A model generated the notes under the pieces. The model worked only from the letters and a program-made list of their open reading frames with translations, did no database searches and was not told the origin of the DNA. Source: Acidobacteriaceae bacterium (GTDB taxonomy: Bacteria; Acidobacteriota; Terriglobia; Terriglobales; Acidobacteriaceae). From it: 64,000 nucleotides of DNA. Location: the NCBI GenBank assembly GCA_030041305.1, contig JASHOC010000276.1:1-64000 (forward strand). Reading direction: 5' to 3'. The first letter of the stretch is position 1. Each line of letters starts with the position of its first letter. This document shows, one piece after another, positions 39,320 to 46,091 of the stretch. Made by a program: the position numbers and the translations under genes.

Positions 39320-39750
39320 GGTTCACCTCGCTCGCCGCGGTATTCGGCGAAAATCTCCGGGGTTTCATAGACGCGAATCCGGCTCAGGCGCGCGCCCCCC
39401 GCGGCGGTCACGGCGGGCTGCAATCGGTTCCAGGCGGCGATGGCGATATTCTCCGTGGTAGGCACGAGCTTGCCGGCGGCGAATTCCGGCGCCTCCAGGT
39501 TGAGATGGCGATGATCGTAGGCCGAGAGCACCTCCCGCTCCATAACCTCCTTGAGCCACTTGAGATCGACGACAAAGCCCGTGACCGGATCTGGTTCGCC
39601 CGCGACGGTGACCTCGAGGGTGTAATTGTGGCCGTGGCCGTTGCGATTGGCGCAGTGGCCGAAGACCTGCGTGTTCTTTTCGTCGGACCAGGCGTCGTTC
39701 CAGTAAAAATGCGAAGCCGAGAAGGTGGCCCGCCGGGTCAAAAAAATCAT
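39316..39750 (-). CDS. 6-pyruvoyl-tetrahydropterin synthase / 6-carboxytetrahydropterin synthase family, paralog A
   Basis: FSASHFYWND, GHCANRNGHGHNYTLEVTV, VYETPEIFAEYRG. Confidence 0.93.
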   Translation of the reverse strand: MIFLTRRATFSASHFYWNDAWSDEKNTQVFGHCANRNGHGHNYTLEVTVAGEPDPVTGFVVDLKWLKEVMEREVLSAYDHRHLNLEAPEFAAGKLVPTTENIAIAAWNRLQPAVTAAGGARLSRIRVYETPEIFAEYRGERGEP

Positions 39751-39927
39751 GCCAAGCCTCTTTTGAAAGATGTCCGTGAGCGGGCCTGGGCTTCATTATC
39801 CATAGGCCCAGGCGACTTTCCCTGCTGCACTTGCCATTCCAGTCAGCCGCGCAAGGGGGCTGAAGCCTCACAACGGAGGGAACTCCCTCTTTGAGCGGCG
39901 CCTGAGCCCCTGGTTCCCTCTGAAGCG

Positions 39928-41124
39928 TTAAGCAGCGTAGCTTCGCCCTTTCCAGCTTACGCGCTTGAGGACGCGGTGCTGAAACCAGCTTCGGTAGAGC
40001 AGGGCGACGAAGAGCGGCAAACCGAGCGGCGAAAGAGCGCAGTTGAGGGGGCCGAAGTTGGATTTGGCGACGCGGTGATAGAAGCGGAAAAGGGTGCGCA
40101 GCCAGAGCAGGGCCAGAATCCACCCGGCGCCCAGCCATTCGAGCGAATGGACGCCGAGGCGGGCATTCCAGAGGAAATACGTCAGGACTGGCAGGCTGAA
40201 GAGGAGCAGGAGATCGACGGCGCGCCAGATCGCCGTGGACAGGGCGTTGTTGAACAGGAGGGCGAGGTTTTTGGTCCAGCCTTCGATCATGGCGCCGGTG
40301 CTGCGGTACATGCGTGAAGCGACGGCGTCGTCGGCGTAGCGGAAGCGCAGGCCGATGCGGCGGCGCTTGGCCATGAAGGCGAGTTCAACGTCTTCGAGGA
40401 CCTTGCTGGCGACGCTGGGATGGCCGCCGAGCTTGCGATACGCCTCGCGCTCGACCAGCAGAAACTGGCCGTTGGCGGCGGCGATGCGTTGCGCGGGGTC
40501 AGAGACCTTGGCGGGCGGATAGGCTAAGGCCAGTTCGCTGAAGACGAGCGGCATGAGGGTGCGTTGAGCGAAGCCGTGAACGATTTGGCGGGGCGAGTAG
40601 CTGAGCATCCCAACTTTGTGCCGCTCCGCCTCGTGCAGGGCGCGGCGCAGGTCGCCGGGCTCGTGAATGGTGTCCGCGTCGGTAAAGAGCAGCCACCGGC
40701 CACGGGCGCGGCGGGCCGCCGTCCAGAGGGCGTTGCTTTTGCCGGTCCAGCCGGGCTCGAGCTTGGCGGCCTCGAGAACGGTGACGCCGGCGAAGCCGCG
40801 GGCGATCTCCGCGGTGCGGTCGGTGGAGTGGTCGTCGACGACGATCAGATCCCAGTCCTTGCCCAACGCAAAAATGTTTTCAGACTGGCTGACCATGGAT
40901 TCGAGGCACGCGACGAGGCAATCGGCCTCGTTGCGGGCCGGGACGATGACGGTCAGTTCGATCAGTTCCTCGGGCTCCGGCTGATCGAAAACGGTTCCCG
41001 GCGTGGCGCGCGACCACTCGCGCCAATCCGTGTGAGCTATGGGTTGGCCGGTCTCGTCGACCAATCCCAGCACCGTTTTTCGTTGTTCACCGGAGCCGCT
41101 CTCGCCGGGTTCGTCCTTCGCCAT
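39928..41124 (-). CDS. Glycosyltransferase family 2, HpnB-like
   Basis: LTVIVPARNEADCLVACLESM, DLIVVDDHSTDRT, GRWLLFTDADTIHEP, C-terminal TM helices. Confidence 0.9.
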   Translation of the reverse strand: MAKDEPGESGSGEQRKTVLGLVDETGQPIAHTDWREWSRATPGTVFDQPEPEELIELTVIVPARNEADCLVACLESMVSQSENIFALGKDWDLIVVDDHSTDRTAEIARGFAGVTVLEAAKLEPGWTGKSNALWTAARRARGRWLLFTDADTIHEPGDLRRALHEAERHKVGMLSYSPRQIVHGFAQRTLMPLVFSELALAYPPAKVSDPAQRIAAANGQFLLVEREAYRKLGGHPSVASKVLEDVELAFMAKRRRIGLRFRYADDAVASRMYRSTGAMIEGWTKNLALLFNNALSTAIWRAVDLLLLFSLPVLTYFLWNARLGVHSLEWLGAGWILALLWLRTLFRFYHRVAKSNFGPLNCALSPLGLPLFVALLYRSWFQHRVLKRVSWKGRSYAA

Positions 41125-41173
41125 CGTGGTCCACCGCTTCCTTCCCGAGCCCTTCGCTCCGTATTATAAGGAT

Positions 41174-41683
41174 GTGCGGTTTCCTCGTTGCCTGGCTCTC
41201 CTGTTGCTCGTTTCACTCGCCCTGGCGTTGGGGTGCAACCGCGGCGCACATCCCTCCCAACCGGGCACAAGGGCTCCCGATTTCACGGTTTCGGACGGCG
41301 CAACGACCGTACATCTGGCCAGCTATCGCGGCAATGTGGTGCTGCTCAACTTTTGGGGTACCTGGTGCCCGCCCTGCATCACGGAGATTCCGTCACTCAT
41401 CCGGCTTCACCATGACATGCCTTCGCTGGCGATCGTGGCCGTCGCGGTGCCACAGGATGAAGGCGTCAGCGAAGACCCCGCCGCGTACAAGGCATTCATC
41501 GCCCGGTGGCATATCGACTTCACCACCGTCCGCGATACCGACGAGTCAGCTCCCAAGCTTTTCCATACAGAAATGTGGCCGGAAACCTACCTGATCGATC
41601 GCAAGGGCGTGATTCGCAGCAAGTTTATCGGCGCCCAGGATTGGTCGGACCCGGAAATTCGGGCGCTGATCAAAAGCCTGTAG
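41174..41683 (+). CDS. TlpA-like thioredoxin-fold lipoprotein
   Basis: GTG start candidate; lipobox LALALGC; VVLLNFWGTWCPPCITEIPSL. Confidence 0.88.
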   Translation: MRFPRCLALLLLVSLALALGCNRGAHPSQPGTRAPDFTVSDGATTVHLASYRGNVVLLNFWGTWCPPCITEIPSLIRLHHDMPSLAIVAVAVPQDEGVSEDPAAYKAFIARWHIDFTTVRDTDESAPKLFHTEMWPETYLIDRKGVIRSKFIGAQDWSDPEIRALIKSL

Positions 41684-41758
41684 CGGTTAGCTTTCAGCTC
41701 TCAGCTTCCGGCGCAATCGTGCACCGGTCAGGAACGCGGTCGTTGGTATCATGAAGGC

Positions 41759-42022
41759 ATGACCACGGTGGAGATTGCTTTTCGCTACGCCGTTGCGCCA
41801 ACGGAGCAGATAGCCGTGGCGCTGGCTCGTGTCCGGGATGTGTACGGGATCCGCAGCCTGCGCCTGGATCGTGAGACGCGGGCGGTGCGCGTCGAGTTCG
41901 ATGCGACCCGGCTGAACGCCGCCATTGTGGCCAAGCTGGTCAGGGAAGCCGGGCTCGAGATCGTCGAGGAACTGCCTCTCATTCCACTGCCTGCGCCGGC
42001 TCCGGCGACGGCGACAAACTAA
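41759..42022 (+). CDS. Small protein with HMA/ferredoxin-like fold features
   Basis: 87 aa; alternating strand/helix pattern VGIRSLRLD..AVRVEFD..; no metal-binding CxxC. Confidence 0.5.
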   Translation: MTTVEIAFRYAVAPTEQIAVALARVRDVYGIRSLRLDRETRAVRVEFDATRLNAAIVAKLVREAGLEIVEELPLIPLPAPAPATATN

Positions 42023-42456
42023 CCGGGACCGGATGGATTTTCGGTCGCGGGCGCGGGCTGCGGATGGATGGCCGGGCGCACGTCGGTGAGGCCGAAATCC
42101 GCGCCTTGGAAAAGAAGCGGCCCCCGTTTGGCGCGCGCCAGGGCGTAGCTGAAGCAGTCGCCGAAGTTGAGGTTGGCGGCGTGACCGCTGCCGCGGCCGT
42201 AATCCCGATAAGCTTGGCGGGCGATTTTGGCCTGCTCCACGGTGACCGGCTCAATGACCATCTTCAGATCTTCGAGGAGCGTGTCGAACTCTGCGCTCCG
42301 CGAAGGATTGCCCAGCCGGTCCACCACAATTGCCGTCTCGAAGTAAGAGGCTGCGGAGATGCTGAGCGAATCAGCTGAGTTCATCTTCTCTGCAATCGAG
42401 AACCAATCAGGCTCGCGTCTGATCACAGCGACCATTGCCGATGAGTCCACAATCAT
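42019..42456 (-). CDS. vapC: PIN-domain VapC-type ribonuclease toxin
   Basis: MIVDSSAMVAVIRREPDW, NFGDCFSYALARAKRGPLLFQGADFGLTDV. Confidence 0.95.
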   Translation of the reverse strand: MIVDSSAMVAVIRREPDWFSIAEKMNSADSLSISAASYFETAIVVDRLGNPSRSAEFDTLLEDLKMVIEPVTVEQAKIARQAYRDYGRGSGHAANLNFGDCFSYALARAKRGPLLFQGADFGLTDVRPAIHPQPAPATENPSGPG

Positions 42457-42713
42457 TTCGGGAGCCCGGTCTCCTTGTCGTAGAGGTCCTCGATTAACTC
42501 CCGGGCGCTGCGCCTGTCCTGGAAGAGCGGCGCGCATTTTTCAGAGAACTCCGCCAGGGCCTCGATACGATTCTTCTGCCTCGGGCGTTCCTGTTGCCTC
42601 TCCAACCTCTCTCTCAACGCGACGGTGATCGCCGTTGTGAGGGATTCCCCCGTCTTGCGGGCCAGTTCCCGGGCCAGGCGCTGTGTTTCAGGGTTTTTGA
42701 TGTTCATGCCCAT
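42453..42713 (-). CDS. vapB: VapB-type antitoxin (Rv0623-like)
   Basis: MNIKNPETQRLARELARKTGESLTTAITVALRERLERQ; ATGA overlap with vapC. Confidence 0.93.
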   Translation of the reverse strand: MGMNIKNPETQRLARELARKTGESLTTAITVALRERLERQQERPRQKNRIEALAEFSEKCAPLFQDRRSARELIEDLYDKETGLPK

Positions 42714-42819
42714 GGAGTGGCGTCTTTCTACCCTATGCGTCCACATTCTACCGTATCCGCAGATTGCTGGCCGCCCGAAGAGACGCCGCGGGAAGCGGTC
42801 ATGCCCTAATATCGGAAAT

Positions 42820-43899
42820 ATGGAAGTTGCCTTGGAGAACCATCAAGACGCGATTTTCGATCTTCTTGTGATCGGCGCGGGACCAACCGGCCTGGCGTGT
42901 GCGATTGAGGCCCGGAAAGCCGGACTGAGCGTGGTTTCAGTCGATAAGGGCTGCCTCTGCAACTCGCTTTTCCACTACCCGTCGCACATGACGTTCTTTA
43001 CCACGTCGGAACTGCTGGAGATTGGCGATATTCCCTTTCCCAGCCCCAACGCCAAGCCCACGCGCAACGAGGCGCTGGAGTATTACCGCCAGGTAGCGGC
43101 GTACTACGCGCTCGACGTACGCCAGTACTGCCGCGTGGAGCGGGTGACGGGCGGCGATGACGATTTTACGGTGCACACGGTAGACCGGTTTGGCCGCGCG
43201 GGCGCGATGCGGGCGCGCAAACTGGCCGTGGCCATTGGCTACTACGACCTGCCCAACGTGATGGGCATTCCCGGCGAAGAGCTGAGCAAGGTGCACCATT
43301 ACTATGACGATCCGCACCCCTATTTCGGCCTGGATGTCGCCGTGATCGGCGGTAAGAACTCGGCCGCGATCGCGGCGCTGGAGTTGTGGAGGCACGGCGC
43401 CCGGGTGACGCTCATCCATCGCGGACCGGAAATGCACCGGCACGTGAAGTACTGGATCAAGCCGGACATCGAAAACCGCATCAAGCACGGCGAGATCAGG
43501 GCCTATTTCAATTCCCAGGTGGTGGAGATCGAGCCGGACGCAATCGTTGTGGACGCGCCGGAGGGCCGGTTGACGCTGGCCAACGATTTTGTGTTCGCTC
43601 TCACCGGCTATCATCCCGACTTCGATTTCCTCGACCGTCTGGGCGTGACCTGCGAGGGTCCGGACAGGCTTCCCCTGTGCCACAAAGAGACCCTCGAAAG
43701 CAACGTGCCGGGGATCTATCTTGCCGGGGTGATAGTGGCCGGTTCGCGCACCCATGAAATCTTTATTGAGAACGGCCGCTTCCACGGAATGCTGATTGCG
43801 GCGGCGCTCGCGGCCAAGCTCAAGCCCAAGCAAGCCGCGCCCGAGAGCGGTCCCGGAGATCGTTCCGCCGCCTCAGCGGTTACGCATCCTGTAAACTAA
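42820..43899 (+). CDS. YpdA-like putative bacillithiol-disulfide reductase (FAD/NADPH)
   Basis: LLVIGAGPTGLACAIEARKAGLSVVSVDKGCLCNSLFHYPSHMTFFTTSELLEIGDIPF; second Rossmann AVIGGKNSAAIAALEL. Confidence 0.92.
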   Translation: MEVALENHQDAIFDLLVIGAGPTGLACAIEARKAGLSVVSVDKGCLCNSLFHYPSHMTFFTTSELLEIGDIPFPSPNAKPTRNEALEYYRQVAAYYALDVRQYCRVERVTGGDDDFTVHTVDRFGRAGAMRARKLAVAIGYYDLPNVMGIPGEELSKVHHYYDDPHPYFGLDVAVIGGKNSAAIAALELWRHGARVTLIHRGPEMHRHVKYWIKPDIENRIKHGEIRAYFNSQVVEIEPDAIVVDAPEGRLTLANDFVFALTGYHPDFDFLDRLGVTCEGPDRLPLCHKETLESNVPGIYLAGVIVAGSRTHEIFIENGRFHGMLIAAALAAKLKPKQAAPESGPGDRSAASAVTHPVN

Positions 43900-43952
43900 G
43901 GTCTCACCCAATATTCGGGGTTTCACCCCATTCGGTAAAGTGGAGGCCGTAG

Positions 43953-45881
43953 TTGACGGTGCGCTGGTGGCCGCGCTCGATTCGTTGGCAGATGTTGGCT
44001 GGCCTGTTGCTGCTGGAGGCGCTCTCCACCGGTCTTTTCGGGGCGCTGCTGGTCCGGCAGCAGACGCTCAGGACTACCCGGCGGGCGCAGCAGATGCTCG
44101 AGTATGAATGCAGCGCCTTGGCCGAACAATCGGCGGAAGCCCTCGAGCAGCAGAAGCCGAGCTGGGTGGATCTGGCGGTGCGGACCATTGTCGATTCGCC
44201 GGTGATCGAGAGCGCCAAGATTTCCAATCCATTCGGCGATATTCTCTTCGCTCACGGCCAGATCGAGGGAGGCGAGCTGACTTCAGCCGAGCGCGCACAG
44301 ATTTTCCGGGTGAAAGGCGAGAGGCCGACAGTTTTCACCACCGCCCAGGGCGGCTGGGAGGCGGTTCGGGCGATCTTCACCGGAAACCAACTGCGGGGCT
44401 ACGCCTGGGTGACCTACGACCGCAGCTTTATTCGCCAGCAGCTTGATTCTCTCCTGAGGGACACCAGCATCTTCGGAATCATCTGGATTGCCGCGTCGGC
44501 AGTGCTGGTGCTGCTCATGGCTCGATCCATCGCGCAGCCTCTGGCGGTGCTGCATCGCGGCGCGACTGACGTGATGAACTCGCGTGGAGAATCCAGCGGT
44601 TTCCCCCTGCCGGTTGCGGTGCATAACGAGATTGGCGACCTGATTGAGACGTTCAACCGCATGGTCGCCTCGCTCAGCGAGCAGCGGGCGGGGCTGAACG
44701 ATACGCTGTCGCTGCTGGACTCTATGCTGGCCAATGCACCCATCGGGCTTGCCTTTTTTGACCGCCATGGCCGTTTTGTGCGCGTCAACCAGGTGTTTGC
44801 GAGCTTTACCGGAACGCCCCTCAGCCGGCATCTGGGGCGCACCCTGCCCGAACTTCTTCCTCAGCCGATTGCCGGGGAATTGGAAGGCGCGGTACAGCGC
44901 GTCTTTGCGCGCGAGGAGCCGGTGCGCAATTTGGAATTGAGCGGCGAGGGCGGCAGAAGCGACGCCGAGGGTCGGATGGCGCGGCCGTGGACATGGTTGA
45001 TCAGCGCCTATCCGGTGCGCACCATGCCCAACCAGGTGCGGTGGGCAGGTGTGATTGTGCTCGACGCCAGCGACCGCAAGCGCAGCGAAGACGCGTTACG
45101 CCGCACCGAAAAGCTGGCCGTGACGGGCCGCCTGGCCGCATCCATCGCCCATGAGATCAACAATCCCCTTGAAGCGATCACCAATCTGCTTTTCCTGCTG
45201 CGCAATTACGGCCCTCTGGACGAGGGGGCGATGAAATACGTCAAGATGGCCGAGCACGAGGTGCGGCGCGTCTCGGAAATCACCCAACAAGCGCTGCGCT
45301 TTTACCGGCAATCGACTTTACCGGGACGCGCCACACTGGGGGAGTTGCTCGAATCGGTCCTCAGCCTTTATCAGGGGCGCGCGAATGTGCTCGGCATTCG
45401 CGTCGAGCGGCGCTACGACCCGGAGGTCGACGTGTTTTGCTTTGCCGGTGAAATCCGGCAAGTGATCGCCAACCTGGTGGGCAACTCCATCGACGCAACA
45501 ATTGGGGGTGGGCGGCTGCTGGTGCGCGCGCATCGCTCGCGTAACTGGAAAAACTGCCTACAGCGCGGAATCAGGTTCGCCGTGGCCGATACTGGGATCG
45601 GCATGGCCCCGCTCGTGCGGGAGCGAATTTTCGAGCCGTTTTTCACCACCAAATCAGCGACGGGGACCGGTCTCGGGTTATGGGTGAGCCACGAAATCAT
45701 CGCCAAGCACCACGGCCTTGTTCACGTGCGCACGCGCGCCGCCGCGCCCGGCCAATCTTCAGGAACTGTTTTCCAGTTTTTTATTCCCGACGATCCTGAG
45801 CTGGCGAAAGCTGACCCGGCTTTAGCGCAAAGTCGCACGGTGGAGGAAGAACTGCTCCCAGAGCAGGAAGCGGAGGCGTAA
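43953..45881 (+). CDS. Sensor histidine kinase (TM, HAMP, PAS, HisKA, HATPase_c)
   Basis: TTG start with TGGAGG upstream; AASIAHEINNPLEAITNLLFLLR, ADTGIGMAPLVRERIFEPFFTTKSATGTGLGL. Confidence 0.93.
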   Translation: MTVRWWPRSIRWQMLAGLLLLEALSTGLFGALLVRQQTLRTTRRAQQMLEYECSALAEQSAEALEQQKPSWVDLAVRTIVDSPVIESAKISNPFGDILFAHGQIEGGELTSAERAQIFRVKGERPTVFTTAQGGWEAVRAIFTGNQLRGYAWVTYDRSFIRQQLDSLLRDTSIFGIIWIAASAVLVLLMARSIAQPLAVLHRGATDVMNSRGESSGFPLPVAVHNEIGDLIETFNRMVASLSEQRAGLNDTLSLLDSMLANAPIGLAFFDRHGRFVRVNQVFASFTGTPLSRHLGRTLPELLPQPIAGELEGAVQRVFAREEPVRNLELSGEGGRSDAEGRMARPWTWLISAYPVRTMPNQVRWAGVIVLDASDRKRSEDALRRTEKLAVTGRLAASIAHEINNPLEAITNLLFLLRNYGPLDEGAMKYVKMAEHEVRRVSEITQQALRFYRQSTLPGRATLGELLESVLSLYQGRANVLGIRVERRYDPEVDVFCFAGEIRQVIANLVGNSIDATIGGGRLLVRAHRSRNWKNCLQRGIRFAVADTGIGMAPLVRERIFEPFFTTKSATGTGLGLWVSHEIIAKHHGLVHVRTRAAAPGQSSGTVFQFFIPDDPELAKADPALAQSRTVEEELLPEQEAEA

Positions 45882-46090
45882 CCCGGCGTAGCCGGAATCC
45901 AAACAAGGGGAACAAGGGACCGGGGGAACAAGGGAACAGGTATGCAGCGGATTGAGCAAAATTCCGAGCTTCTCAAAAAAGTCAAGAAGACCGCATGAAC
46001 ACTGGCTATGGCGCCCCGCGTGAAGAGTAATTTGCCCAAAATGTGCGAGGCCATTAAATGGATAGGGGTTTGGATAGGCGCTAAAAGAGG
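45879..46090 (+). repeat. Intergenic repeat TAACCCGGCGTAGCCGGAA...AAATGGATAGG, copy A
   Basis: Shared 5' block with 49618; shared 3' block with identical 35-nt spacing between ATGAACA and CAAA. Confidence 0.8.
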
Positions 46091-46091
46091 T

